Made by a program: the position numbers and the translations under genes. From the NCBI GenBank assembly GCA_029862045.1, contig JAOTYE010000015.1, positions 35,781 to 99,780 on the forward strand: DNA of 64,000 nt, in the 5' to 3' direction. Numbering within the stretch: the first letter of the stretch is position 1; every line of letters begins with the position of its first letter. Positions 8,473 through 17,655 of this stretch are shown piece after piece. Source of the DNA: Gammaproteobacteria bacterium (lineage in GTDB: Bacteria; Pseudomonadota; Gammaproteobacteria; Steroidobacterales; Woeseiaceae). The notes below the pieces were generated by a model. It had not been told where the DNA came from. It searched no databases and saw nothing but the letters and a program-made list of their open reading frames with translations.

Positions 8473-9247
8473 GATCGATCGGATCGGACTTCGCCTGCTG
8501 CTCGAGCGCTTTGGCAGCTTTTTCGCCTCTGCGGAGGATTTTTCGTCGTACGAGATATTGCGACTCCAGACCATCGCCAAATGCGCAGACCAGCACCGCC
8601 GCGTAGTTGAAAAACACCGTCAGTACAACCGCAATCTCGATCGACTTGATGCCGGCAGCGATGCCGACGCCTATCGATGCGAGAATGAACAGGGTGTCGA
8701 AGGTATCGCTGAGTGCCCTGCGAAAACGAACGCCAGCCACAATCCCGGCAAGGCTAAACGCCAGGGCCAGACTGTGTTGCACGACAGTGACGATGCCAGC
8801 CACCACGGCCGGCAATACCAGTGCCGTCGTGTCGATCGAGTGATCGTAGACACTGTCGGCGTGAATGGCTTTGTAGACCCAGGAAACCGGCAGCATTAAA
8901 ACCAATGTTGATAGCATCGCGTAGAATAGCGCCAGTGCTCCGCGCAGCCAGGCAGGTGGACGGGCCAGTTGTGCCCGCTGGGTTTCGGTCACTATGTCTT
9001 CGAGTTCCTCGTCATCGGCGCTCAGGAAAGCTTCTTCGAGGTCGAGCGCGCTGGAACTGCCGTAATAGGCGATATCGCCGACGCCGCCCAGGGGGAGTTC
9101 GTCGACAAAGCCCGGAAATACCGCAACCGTGAGGACGAGCAATGCCGCGAGGCCAGCGTAGTAAATCGTTATTTTCGCTAGCACGTCACGCAATTTCTTG
9201 CGGTGTCCTGCAATATGGGCGCCGACTTGCGTTTTTTGGTCCATCAC
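8456..9247 (-). CDS. DUF4956-type integral membrane protein
   Basis: The 263-residue protein has an N-terminal membrane helix (about 25-45), an acidic soluble loop (about 60-90) and then four closely spaced helices from about 100 to 225. The stretch 'RRALSDTFDTLFILASIGVGIAAG' fits the DUF4956 family, whose biochemical role is unknown. The C-terminal tail is charged and cytoplasmic. The start could be either of two adjacent ATGs (9247 or 9244). It is convergent with the preceding gene and divergent from the kor operon, with 154 nt between its start and korD. Confidence 0.7.
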   Translation of the reverse strand: MMDQKTQVGAHIAGHRKKLRDVLAKITIYYAGLAALLVLTVAVFPGFVDELPLGGVGDIAYYGSSSALDLEEAFLSADDEELEDIVTETQRAQLARPPAWLRGALALFYAMLSTLVLMLPVSWVYKAIHADSVYDHSIDTTALVLPAVVAGIVTVVQHSLALAFSLAGIVAGVRFRRALSDTFDTLFILASIGVGIAAGIKSIEIAVVLTVFFNYAAVLVCAFGDGLESQYLVRRKILRRGEKAAKALEQQAKSDPIDPRSGL

Positions 9248-9401
9248 GCAACCTTAATCGTGGAATGCGGTCGTGGCAATCACCACACGTACGCACATTC
9301 CGCGATCCCGGCAGGCGGCGATGAATGGTATACGATGACCGCAAGTAGGCCCCTTGCGTCTCTGCATGTCGCTGGGGCCCCGCAGTTCAGGAGTTGAGGC
9401 A

Positions 9402-9695
9402 ATGAATTCGGCCGATAGCGTCGCGCGAAAACCGATGGACCTTGCCCAGGCCGATGTGCCTCGGGGTGAGGTGCATATCGTCGCCGAGCGCTGCAAGGAA
9501 TGCAGCTACTGCATCGTCTATTGCCCGGAAGACGTGCTGGTTTACACCGAGGAGACCAATGCGAAGGGTTATCACTATCCAATGATCGCAGAGGGCAAGG
9601 CCGAGGCGTGTGTGCTGTGCAAGTTCTGCGATCTGATCTGTCCCGAACTGGCCATTCATACCACCGACGCCAGCGACGAAGCACAGGGGAGCTAG
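9402..9695 (+). CDS. korD: 2-oxoacid:ferredoxin oxidoreductase, ferredoxin (delta) subunit
   Basis: The 97-residue protein carries two 4Fe-4S cluster motifs: CKECSYCIVYCPED at about residues 32-45 and CVLCKFCDLICPEL at about 71-84. These fit the 2[4Fe-4S] delta subunit of four-part oxidoreductases of the Kor/Por type. The ATG at 9402 is preceded by a strong CAGGAGTTGAGG ribosome site, which decides the start over an in-frame extension to 9354. It begins an operon of five genes with spacings of 3, -4, 9 and -8 nt. A conventional free ferredoxin is less likely given the neighbours. Confidence 0.88.
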   Translation: MNSADSVARKPMDLAQADVPRGEVHIVAERCKECSYCIVYCPEDVLVYTEETNAKGYHYPMIAEGKAEACVLCKFCDLICPELAIHTTDASDEAQGS

Positions 9696-9698
9696 GCG

Positions 9699-10883
9699 AT
9701 GCCGCCGGAAACAGCAGCAAAGACAGTCGCACCAGAGGCGGCGCAACGTGTTTTAACGGGCAGGCGATTCATGTTGGGCGATCATGCCTGCGCCGAAGGT
9801 GCCCTGGCTGCCGGCCTCGATTTCTTCGCCGGCTACCCCATTACGCCATCGACGGAAGTCGCGGAACACCTCGCGAGCAGGCTACCGGCGGTTGGCGGCC
9901 GATTTGTGCAGATGGAAGACGAGTTGGGCAGCATCGCCGCCATTATCGGTGCTTCTGCCGCGGGCGCGCGAAGCTTCACGGCGACCTCCGGTCCTGGCTT
10001 CAGCCTGATGATGGAGAACATCGGTCTGGCAGCGATGATGGAAATCCCGTGTGTGATCGTCAACGTACAGCGCGCGTCCCCGTCCACGGGCTTGCCAACC
10101 ATGGTGGGGCAGTCCGATATCCTGCAGGCTCGCTGGGGCTCGCACGGCGACTACGGCATCGTCGCCTACTGCCCTTCGTCACCGCAGGAATGTTTCGACC
10201 AGACAATAGATGCTTTCAATACGGCTGACCGCTACAGGATCCCGGTCTTTATCCTGATGGATGAGGTCGTCGGACATATGGCCGAGCGAGTGGAAATCCC
10301 CGCGGCGAACGAGATTCCCCATGTGCCGCGCAAACGACCGCGGACGAAACCCGAAGAGGGGATCTTCCTGTCTTACGCGCCAGATGAAGACCTGGTACCG
10401 CCGATCGCACACGCGGGTGAGGGCTACAAGGTCCATATGACCGGACTCACGCACGACGAACGCGGTTATCCTGAACTGACGCCGGAAACACACGACAAGC
10501 TGGTAAACAGGCTCGTGGACAAGGTCCGTCTCAACGCACTGGATATCGTGGATTTCGACGAACAGCATGTCGACGATGCGGAATGCGTCGTCATTGCATA
10601 CGGCTGTACGGCGCGGTCGGCCAGCGCGGCTGTCGATCAGGCACGGGCCGAGGGTTTACGCTGCGGTTTGCTGCGGCCAAAAACGATCTGGCCGTTTCCC
10701 GAAGAACGCGTGCGGCGACTCCTGGAGATCGGCAAAATAAAGAGATTCATCGTCCCGGAGATCAACCTCGGCCAGCTGCGGCGCGAAGTCGAACGCCTGA
10801 CGCAGCTGCCAACAATAGGTCTGAATCACGCCGGTGGCGCGATGCCTACTCCCAACGCGATACTGGAGATAATCAGGTCATGA
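9699..10883 (+). CDS. korA: 2-oxoacid (probably 2-oxoglutarate):ferredoxin oxidoreductase, alpha subunit
   Basis: The 394-residue alpha subunit shows the family's GYPITPSTEVAEHL motif (about residues 45-58) and 'MEDELGSIAAIIGASAAGAR', both from the pyrimidine-binding domain of the TPP fold. A C-terminal transketolase-like domain follows, with 'VVIAYGCTARSA'. Together with KorB it oxidatively decarboxylates a 2-oxoacid with CoA and reduces ferredoxin. The substrate 2-oxoglutarate is inferred from similarity to KorA rather than PorA; it cannot be settled from sequence reading. It sits 3 nt after korD and overlaps korB by 4 nt. Confidence 0.9.
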   Translation: MPPETAAKTVAPEAAQRVLTGRRFMLGDHACAEGALAAGLDFFAGYPITPSTEVAEHLASRLPAVGGRFVQMEDELGSIAAIIGASAAGARSFTATSGPGFSLMMENIGLAAMMEIPCVIVNVQRASPSTGLPTMVGQSDILQARWGSHGDYGIVAYCPSSPQECFDQTIDAFNTADRYRIPVFILMDEVVGHMAERVEIPAANEIPHVPRKRPRTKPEEGIFLSYAPDEDLVPPIAHAGEGYKVHMTGLTHDERGYPELTPETHDKLVNRLVDKVRLNALDIVDFDEQHVDDAECVVIAYGCTARSASAAVDQARAEGLRCGLLRPKTIWPFPEERVRRLLEIGKIKRFIVPEINLGQLRREVERLTQLPTIGLNHAGGAMPTPNAILEIIRS

Positions 10884-11704
10884 GCACACCCCAACAAGAC
10901 GATTTCGCCGTCGTACATCCGTTCGATCACCTGATGCGCGCCGACCGTCTACCTCATATCCTGTGCGGCGGATGTGGCATCGGCACGGTAATTCACGGCT
11001 ACGTGCGTGCGGTCAGTGAATCCGGCGTCGATCCGGACCGGCATGTTTGCGTGTCCGGCATTGGCTGCAGCGGGCGGGCGGCCGGCTATGTCAATGTCGA
11101 CTCGTATCACTCGACGCACGGTCGCGCGCTACCCTTCGCACTGGGCATCGCGGTCCACAATCCCGAATTGAAAGTCACGGTTATCAGTGGCGATGGCGAC
11201 CTCATGGCGATAGGCGGCAATCATTTCATTCACGCCGCGCGGCGCAACGTCAATCTGAATGTCATCTGCATCAACAATTTCAACTACGGTATGACCGGCG
11301 GACAAGTGGGACCCACCACGCCGATCGGTGCGAAGGGAACAACTGCACCGCAAGGAAGTATCGAGCATCCGTTCAACCTGCCGTATCTGGCGAAAGCCTG
11401 CGGAGCCTCGTTAGTTGCGCGCTGGACGATCCTGCATGTCCGCCAGTTCACGGATGCGGTATTGCGGTCGATGGACAAGGATGGGTTCTGTTTCACGGAA
11501 GTCCTCTCGCCGTGTCCCACCAGCTTCGGGCGGCGCAATAAACTGGGCGAGGGACTCGATGAGGTCGAAATGTACCGCGAGCGCTGTCACATCGAGAACG
11601 GCGCCCAGAATCTCGAAGAGCTGGATATCGATATCGTCGATCACGAGCAGCCGATCACGGTGGGCAATTTCGTCGATATTGAACGCTCGGCTTTTCATGC
11701 ATGA
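10880..11704 (+). CDS. korB: 2-oxoacid:ferredoxin oxidoreductase, beta (TPP-binding) subunit
   Basis: This 274-residue TPP-binding subunit has CGGCGIG near residue 28, a cysteine pair that in this family helps bind a 4Fe-4S cluster. The TPP/Mg signature runs from GDGDLMAIGGNH (about 104) to NNFNYGMTGGQ (about 131-141). The later CPTSFGRRNK segment supplies another cluster cysteine. The ATG at 10880 overlaps the korA stop (ATGA). An in-frame extension back to 10583 runs through korA and is not the start. Confidence 0.93.
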   Translation: MSTPQQDDFAVVHPFDHLMRADRLPHILCGGCGIGTVIHGYVRAVSESGVDPDRHVCVSGIGCSGRAAGYVNVDSYHSTHGRALPFALGIAVHNPELKVTVISGDGDLMAIGGNHFIHAARRNVNLNVICINNFNYGMTGGQVGPTTPIGAKGTTAPQGSIEHPFNLPYLAKACGASLVARWTILHVRQFTDAVLRSMDKDGFCFTEVLSPCPTSFGRRNKLGEGLDEVEMYRERCHIENGAQNLEELDIDIVDHEQPITVGNFVDIERSAFHA

Positions 11705-11713
11705 TCAACAGCG

Positions 11714-12271
11714 ATGCCTAAAGCGATGAATGACAGTATCGAAATTCGCCTGGGCGGCGTGGGTGGACAGGGTATCGCGCTGGCTGGCACCCTGTTGGGT
11801 AATGCGGCCGCGCTGTACGACGATAAGGAAGCCGTATTCACGCAGACCTATGGCCCGGAAGCGCGTGGTGGCGCATCCCGGGCGGACATCATTATCAGCG
11901 ATAACCCGATCGCCTATCCGTTTGTTACACGCCCGCATGTTGTGGCCGTTCTGTTTCAGGAGGCATACGAGAAGTTTGGGCAAGAGCTTGCGCCGGGTGG
12001 GCTGTTGATCGTCGAAAACGATCTCGTCAACGCGCGCACAGACGATGCCGACGTGGTCAGGCTCCCTGCCGTAAAGATCGCAGAGGAGCTTGGCAATAAA
12101 TTAGCCGCTAATATCGTCGTGCTCGGATATCTGATCGGCGCCACCAACGCGGTCAGCTTGCATGCGATGGAGGAAGCCATTCGCGCGACAGTCAACGCAC
12201 GCCATCTGGACCTCGACATGCAGGCGCTCAATGCCGGTTTCACGCTGGCCGTCGAGGCCGGCAATGACTGA
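11714..12271 (+). CDS. korC: 2-oxoacid:ferredoxin oxidoreductase, gamma subunit
   Basis: The 185-residue protein has the gamma-subunit signature GGVGGQGIALAGTLLG (about residues 15-30) and 'TQTYGPEARGGASRADI' (about 50), which together form the CoA-side gamma domain. It starts 9 nt after korB. The ATG at 11726 (MNDSIEIRLGG) is an alternative start, four codons shorter, that fits the family better. Its stop lies within the start of the HdrA-like gene, an 8-nt overlap, so the five genes form one coupled operon. Confidence 0.9.
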   Translation: MPKAMNDSIEIRLGGVGGQGIALAGTLLGNAAALYDDKEAVFTQTYGPEARGGASRADIIISDNPIAYPFVTRPHVVAVLFQEAYEKFGQELAPGGLLIVENDLVNARTDDADVVRLPAVKIAEELGNKLAANIVVLGYLIGATNAVSLHAMEEAIRATVNARHLDLDMQALNAGFTLAVEAGND

Positions 12272-13646
12272 CTCTATCCTTATCGTCGGTGGCGGCGTTG
12301 CAGGCCTTACAGCGGCAATTGCATGTGCCGAGGCGGGAGTGCGTGCCATCGTCGTCGAGCATGACGCCATCGTGGGCGGCAGGCTGGCCGCGGCGATGAC
12401 GCAAAAATCCTCGGTCGGCGACAGCATTGACGGCGTCCCGATACCGAAACTCGACGCCTTGGCCAAAATGAGCAACATCGAGATTTTCACGTTGGCCAAT
12501 TTAGAAGAGATCCAGGGCGGACCAGGCAATTTCGATATCTCCATACGCGAGCGTGCTCGATTCGTCACCGAGGACTGTACGCTCTGCAATCACTGCCGCC
12601 CCGTGTGTCCCGTCGTGCGCTCCAACGAACACGACGCTGGCCTGAGTTATCGCAAGGCAATCTACGCGCCGTTCCCGGAGACGATGCCGCCGGAGTTCGT
12701 CATCGATATTGATGCCTGTCTCAATACGCCCCCCAACTATTTGCCGTGCAATCGATGTACCGAGGTGTGTGACGACGATGCCATTCATTTTGACGTGCCG
12801 CTGGAGCGCCTGCACCAACGAAAGGTCGGCGCAGTTGTTCTTGCAGCAGGGTTTGAAACTGCGACCGACAGCGGCGCCAGCCATCGCGGCTATGGTGAAT
12901 ACCCCGATGTTGTGACGACAGCGGAAATGGAACGGCTGCTCACGGCGCCCGGGCCGACCGGCGGTTTCGCCGCCAGGCCTTCCGACGAAGAATATGCGAA
13001 TAGCATCCTTTTCATACTCGATGAACTGACGCCGTTTGCGGTACACATTGTGGCCAGCCAGATTGGTCGGCTGATCGCGCAGGATGTCACCAAGATTGCG
13101 CTGCTGGTGACGAATCAGCCCGGCAACGGCGAACAAGGCAGTTTGCTACAGGGATTTCCCGAGGGCCTGACGGTTAACTACGGATTGCTGCAGAAAGTCG
13201 AAGCCAGGGCAGACAACAAGATCACGGTGACCTATGCGGACTTTTCCAGTAGCCGGATACCGGAGGAGCAATACGACCTGGTGGTATTGAATTCGATTGT
13301 CAGTCCGGCATCGGGGCTCGACGGGCTCGCGCAGGTGATCGGTTGCGAGCTCGCCGATAATGGCTACGTCTCCAGGCCGGACTCCGATAACTCCTGCGCA
13401 ACGAGCCGTCCAGGTATTTACGCAGCAGGCGGCGCCGCTGGAGCGACGATCCTCGGCACAGCCGTAGCGGAGGCAGAGGTAGCAGCATCGGCCGCACTGG
13501 CGCACCTCGACCCGCGATTGCTGGGTGATGGGCATGCGGCCGCAGGGGACAGTGAGGCGGGCCTGGAGGCGGCGGTTGCATCGCAAGAAGAACTTCGTGC
13601 CCGGATCGAGCGTGCCTTGTTTGCGATGCTCGAGAGCGGCGAGTGA
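12264..13646 (+). CDS. HdrA-like FAD/iron-sulfur oxidoreductase linked to the Kor complex
   Basis: The 460-residue protein begins with an FAD-binding motif (IVGGGVAGLTAA, residues 6-17). It then carries two cysteine clusters: CTLCNHCRPVCP (about 105-116) and a second with C-x9-C-x2-C-x3-C spacing (about 152-169). This matches HdrA/QmoA-like proteins, which pass electrons between flavin and iron-sulfur centres and in some organisms bifurcate them. Lying last in the korDABC operon, it may take electrons from the oxidoreductase or from reduced ferredoxin. Its partner acceptor (HdrBC, quinone or NAD) is not in the window. Confidence 0.8.
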   Translation: MTDSILIVGGGVAGLTAAIACAEAGVRAIVVEHDAIVGGRLAAAMTQKSSVGDSIDGVPIPKLDALAKMSNIEIFTLANLEEIQGGPGNFDISIRERARFVTEDCTLCNHCRPVCPVVRSNEHDAGLSYRKAIYAPFPETMPPEFVIDIDACLNTPPNYLPCNRCTEVCDDDAIHFDVPLERLHQRKVGAVVLAAGFETATDSGASHRGYGEYPDVVTTAEMERLLTAPGPTGGFAARPSDEEYANSILFILDELTPFAVHIVASQIGRLIAQDVTKIALLVTNQPGNGEQGSLLQGFPEGLTVNYGLLQKVEARADNKITVTYADFSSSRIPEEQYDLVVLNSIVSPASGLDGLAQVIGCELADNGYVSRPDSDNSCATSRPGIYAAGGAAGATILGTAVAEAEVAASAALAHLDPRLLGDGHAAAGDSEAGLEAAVASQEELRARIERALFAMLESGE

Positions 13647-13741
13647 GAGAATCCGTCCTTTTGGAGTGCTTGCGGGCCTGACTGGCGCCAGCATTTTTTG
13701 GCCAAACGGAGGTATCATCACCGCATAACAGAGGGAATCAC

Positions 13742-15286
13742 ATGTTGCCGCATCAAGACGTCGTTGCCGAGATCCTGGAGCTGCCCGATGGGCCGCAGAT
13801 CGGCGCATTCTTCGACTTCGACGGGACCGTAATATCCGGTTACTCCGCATTCGCATTCATTGAGGAACAGATCAGGCGTGGCCACTTGTCGCCGCGCGAA
13901 CTTGTCGAGCTATTCGGGGCGATGGCCAGTTTTGGCATGGGCAATATGGGTTTCTCGGCCATGATGCTCGCAACGACACAGTTCTTGCGCGGCATTCGCG
14001 AAGACAGCTATGCGGCCTTCGGTCAGGAGTTGTTCGAATCGCATATCGCGCGCTCAATCTATCCGGAATCGCGAGCGTTGGTGCATGCGCATATTCGCAA
14101 AGGCCACACGGTCGCGATCATTTCGTCGGCGACGCCATACCAGGTTGAGCCGGCCGCGCGTGACCTCGATATTGAGCACGTACTCTGCACGCGACTCCAG
14201 GTCGAGAAAGGGATGTTCACTGGCGCCGTTGTGCGACCAACGTGTTTCGGCCCGGGCAAGGTTACGGCCGCCGAGTCACTCGTTGATCAGTTCGGGGTCG
14301 ATCTTGGGCAGAGTTTTTTTTATTCTGACAGTGACGATGATATTCAGCTGCTTGAGCGTGTCGGTAATCCAAGGCCCCTGAATCCAAACAATAAGCTGCT
14401 TGCGATCGCCGAACGGCGTGGCTGGCCCGTGCGCAAGTTTGGCAGCCGCGGTGAAACGCATATTTCAGACTGGATTCGTTCACTGATGATGCCGGTAAGT
14501 CTGGTCGGATCGTTCATCGCCGGTTTGCCGATATGGGCACTGACGGGCTCCAGACGCGAAGCGCTGAATTTCTCCGTGTCGCTTTTTGCGGACACGGCGA
14601 GCGCACTAATCGGACTGCATCTGAAAATCAAAGGCGAACATCACCTGTGGTCACATCGACCCGCCGTGTTCATATTCAATCACCAGAGCAACGTCGATCT
14701 CGTCATTGTGGCCCGCTTGTTACGTCGCGACATCACCGGTGTTGGTAAGCGCGAAATTCGGGACATGCCGATCGTCGGACGCATCATGGAAGCGGCGGGT
14801 GTTGTACTGATCGATCGCAGGAACACGGCGAACGCAATTGAGGCGATGACGCCGCTTGTCGACGCGATGCGTGTCGAGGGCAAGTCCGTTTGCCTGTCGC
14901 CCGAAGGCACCCGTGCGATCACGCCCAAGCTTGCACGGTTCAAGAAAGGTGCGTTCCACCTGGCGATGCAGGCTGGCGTGCCCATCGTACCGATTGTGAT
15001 TCATAACTCAGGCGATGTGCAGCCCAAGGGCGATATCCTCTATCACCCGGGAACTGTCGAGATCGAGGTCTTGCCACCGGTTGATACCAGCAACTGGTCA
15101 CTCAGTAAGATCGAAGACCACGTTACCGAGGTAAGGAACATGTATCTTCAGGCGCTGGACCAGGACGAGGCTCCAAAAGTCGTCGAAATAACAAAGAAGA
15201 GACCGGCCGCCAAGTCGAAACCGCGAGCGAAGCGAAAAACGCAGCGGGTTTCGCCCACCAACGATTCCGCGCTGAGTTCGGAGTAG
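13742..15286 (+). CDS. HAD-IB phosphatase / 1-acylglycerol-3-phosphate acyltransferase fusion
   Basis: The 514-residue two-domain protein has an N-terminal SerB-like HAD domain with the nucleophile motif FFDFDGTVISGY (about residues 23-34) and 'YSDSDDDIQLL' as the last HAD motif (about 198). The C-terminal PlsC domain has NHQSNVDL (the H-x4-D motif, about 313) and SPEGTR (about 386). A basic tail of about 30 residues follows. The acyltransferase would make phosphatidate, and the HAD domain could dephosphorylate a lipid or related substrate. The following WS/DGAT gene suggests a role in neutral-lipid synthesis. AGAGGGA stands before the start codon. Confidence 0.88.
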   Translation: MLPHQDVVAEILELPDGPQIGAFFDFDGTVISGYSAFAFIEEQIRRGHLSPRELVELFGAMASFGMGNMGFSAMMLATTQFLRGIREDSYAAFGQELFESHIARSIYPESRALVHAHIRKGHTVAIISSATPYQVEPAARDLDIEHVLCTRLQVEKGMFTGAVVRPTCFGPGKVTAAESLVDQFGVDLGQSFFYSDSDDDIQLLERVGNPRPLNPNNKLLAIAERRGWPVRKFGSRGETHISDWIRSLMMPVSLVGSFIAGLPIWALTGSRREALNFSVSLFADTASALIGLHLKIKGEHHLWSHRPAVFIFNHQSNVDLVIVARLLRRDITGVGKREIRDMPIVGRIMEAAGVVLIDRRNTANAIEAMTPLVDAMRVEGKSVCLSPEGTRAITPKLARFKKGAFHLAMQAGVPIVPIVIHNSGDVQPKGDILYHPGTVEIEVLPPVDTSNWSLSKIEDHVTEVRNMYLQALDQDEAPKVVEITKKRPAAKSKPRAKRKTQRVSPTNDSALSSE

Positions 15287-15292
15287 CTGCAA

Positions 15293-16732
15293 ATGCAACA
15301 ACTAAGTCCGCAGGACGCTCAGTTCCTCTACATGGAGTCGGACGACAGCCTGACGCACGTGACGTCGATCGTGATTCTTGATCCGACGACAGTCCCCGGC
15401 GGCAAAGCCGTGCGTTTCAAGGAAATATTGGCGCACGTCGAAGGCCGCATTCACATGAGCCCGCTGTTTCGGCGCCGGCTTGTCCGTGTGCCACTCGAAC
15501 TCGACTTTCCCTACTGGGTTGATGACGAGAAATTCGACCTCGAGTATCACGTTAAGCACGGCCGTTTGCCGGAGCCGGGAGACTGGCGTCAGTTCTGTAT
15601 CCATATGGCACGCTATCACTCGCGCCCGCTGGACATGAACAGACCCCTGTGGGAAATGTACGTCGTCGAAGGCCTGGACAATGTCGGCTGGTTGCCGAAA
15701 GGCAGCTACGCGCTTGCGACCAAGATTCATCATGCCGCCGTCGATGGTTCGTCGATTATCGGTTTTGCCAATGCAATGGCTGACATCGATAACAAAGGTA
15801 CACCTGCGGTGCCGCTCAATAACGCGAAGCTCAATCGCAACCCGCAACCGAGCCTGCTGGATATGGCCGTCCGTGCAACCTGGCATACAATTCGTTCACC
15901 AATAGGCATGATTGACGGCGTCATGCGCGCCGCACCAGGTCTGTACAAATTGGCGCAGGGTGCCTTGAGATCGAAAGGCGAAGAAAAGTACCGTGTGCCA
16001 GAAACTCGTTTCAATTGCCCGGCGTCTCCGCACAAAATGTTCGACGCGACTTCTTTTCCTCTGCAAGATCTAAAAGGCATACGTAAGGCCGTGCCGGGCA
16101 GCACGATAAACGATGTCGTGCTGGCCGTTTGTAGCGGCGGATTGCGTCAGTATCTTACGCGGCACGACGAGTTACCCGACGACTCTCTGGTCGCGTGGGT
16201 ACCGATTAACGCGCGCCCGACAGGCGCCGTGGACAGCGACCGTCCGGGCAATAACCTTACGTCGATGACCACACCCATTTTCACCGACGTGGAGGATCCG
16301 ATTGAGCGCTTGCGTTACATACATCGCGCGACGCAGCGAAGCAAGCAGACTAAAGCCGGCGTGTCCGCTCGTCTGATGACGGATCTCAGCAAACACGCGC
16401 CGGCTGCTACGCAGGTCATGGCCGGCCGACTTGTGCTTAATGCGGGACTTGCGGCGCGCATGTGCAACCTGTTCATCTCCAATGTGCCGGGGCCACAGGT
16501 GCCTCTGTATATGAACGGTGCCCGACAAGTCGCGACCTACGGACTGGCGCCATTGGTCGAAGGCATGGGTCTGTTTATTGCAACGCCGAGTTATAACGGG
16601 CAGATCACGTTTGCCGTTACGTCCACACGAGACGCCATGCCTGATATCCGGCTTTTCGTGACCTGTTTAGAGAAAGCGATGGCCGAATTGAAGCGTGCAG
16701 CGAAACCGATCAGGCAGCGCGATGCCGGTTGA
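15293..16732 (+). CDS. Wax ester synthase/diacylglycerol acyltransferase (WS/DGAT)
   Basis: This 479-residue enzyme joins acyl-CoA to fatty alcohol or diacylglycerol, making storage wax ester or triacylglycerol at the membrane. The catalytic HHAAVDG motif (HHxxxDG) lies at about residues 146-152, and the family's 'NDVVLAVCSGGLRQYL' is at about 265. A late 'LFISNVPGPQVPLYMNG' matches the conserved C-terminal block. The ATG at 15293 is 6 nt after the preceding stop and GGAG lies about 10 nt upstream. It overlaps the convergent hydrolase gene by 23 nt. Confidence 0.93.
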   Translation: MQQLSPQDAQFLYMESDDSLTHVTSIVILDPTTVPGGKAVRFKEILAHVEGRIHMSPLFRRRLVRVPLELDFPYWVDDEKFDLEYHVKHGRLPEPGDWRQFCIHMARYHSRPLDMNRPLWEMYVVEGLDNVGWLPKGSYALATKIHHAAVDGSSIIGFANAMADIDNKGTPAVPLNNAKLNRNPQPSLLDMAVRATWHTIRSPIGMIDGVMRAAPGLYKLAQGALRSKGEEKYRVPETRFNCPASPHKMFDATSFPLQDLKGIRKAVPGSTINDVVLAVCSGGLRQYLTRHDELPDDSLVAWVPINARPTGAVDSDRPGNNLTSMTTPIFTDVEDPIERLRYIHRATQRSKQTKAGVSARLMTDLSKHAPAATQVMAGRLVLNAGLAARMCNLFISNVPGPQVPLYMNGARQVATYGLAPLVEGMGLFIATPSYNGQITFAVTSTRDAMPDIRLFVTCLEKAMAELKRAAKPIRQRDAG

Positions 16733-17651
16733 GGTAGTCGAGGTGTGCTGACGCAGACTCGGCAGGACATTCCAGCATAGGTACGTGCCCTGCGTCTTCG
16801 AACACGACGCAGTGGTTGACTGGAATTTTGTCTTGCATTGTTGTCGTACAACTGATGTCGATCACCCGGTCATGACGACCCCATATGATGAGGGTCGGGG
16901 CAGAAATCTGGTGCAGCTGATCGTCTAACGGCCGGATTTCCATGTCCTCAAAAAGTGTCCAGAAGATTGGCTCCAGAAAATCCTTCTGGGCGATTGCCTG
17001 TTTGCCAACTTCCCGCTTGATAATCGCGGGCAGGGATATCGGCTTAAATGCCACAAACTTCATCAGCGTCTCAAACTCGTCGAGTGTCGAAACAACCAGC
17101 ACGTTCTCGCCACGAGCGGCGGCCAGTTCGACCTCGCTCTTGTTCAGGCTGCGGACGCCAGCATTGTTCAATAGTGCGATCGTAATAACATTCGACGCGT
17201 GCGCAAGCGCGTACTTGAGGGCGAGAAAACCACCCATCGAGTTGCCTGCGATGTGAAATCTGTCGATGCGCATCGCCTGCACGAAGCTGTGTAAACGTTC
17301 AGCCTGGGCGTCCATCCCATAGTCAGCGCCGGGATCTTTGGCGTTTTCCCCGAAGCCGGGCAGGTCCGGGATGATCACCCGATATGCACGGCGCAGGAAG
17401 CGCGCATAGAGCGGCCAATTATCCTTGTCACCACCGAAACCGTGCAGGAGAATTACGACGTCGCCGAACTTGGGGCCGCCTTCGAGATAGGGCCAGGTAA
17501 CGCCGGCGATATCAATAGAGCGGGCTTTGAAACCTGCAAACCCTCGCAAGCCATGCAACAACATCGTCGCGAGGTGTTTGGGAAAGACAAAATACGCGAT
17601 CAGAACGGCAACGAGCAGGCCGATTGCCAACAGCACGATTGCGGAGGTCAT
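16710..17651 (-). CDS. Alpha/beta-fold hydrolase, membrane-anchored
   Basis: The 313-residue protein starts with a membrane helix (about residues 3-23). A typical alpha/beta hydrolase follows: the oxyanion motif HGFGG (70-74), nucleophile Ser138 in GNSMGG, probable acid Asp261 in GRHDRVID and His289 in DAGHVPML. Esterase or lipase activity towards lipids is likely given the lipid-gene context; the exact substrate is unknown. It lies 4 nt downstream of the patatin gene on the same strand, so the two are probably co-transcribed. Confidence 0.88.
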   Translation of the reverse strand: MTSAIVLLAIGLLVAVLIAYFVFPKHLATMLLHGLRGFAGFKARSIDIAGVTWPYLEGGPKFGDVVILLHGFGGDKDNWPLYARFLRRAYRVIIPDLPGFGENAKDPGADYGMDAQAERLHSFVQAMRIDRFHIAGNSMGGFLALKYALAHASNVITIALLNNAGVRSLNKSEVELAAARGENVLVVSTLDEFETLMKFVAFKPISLPAIIKREVGKQAIAQKDFLEPIFWTLFEDMEIRPLDDQLHQISAPTLIIWGRHDRVIDISCTTTMQDKIPVNHCVVFEDAGHVPMLECPAESASAHLDYLNRHRAA

Positions 17652-17655
17652 TGTG

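Noticed and set aside
13681..13700. CTGGCGCCAG followed by a T-run, looking like a terminator after the kor operon.
   Set aside because: The palindrome has no loop, and a realistic hairpin would have only about three base pairs; not supported as a terminator.
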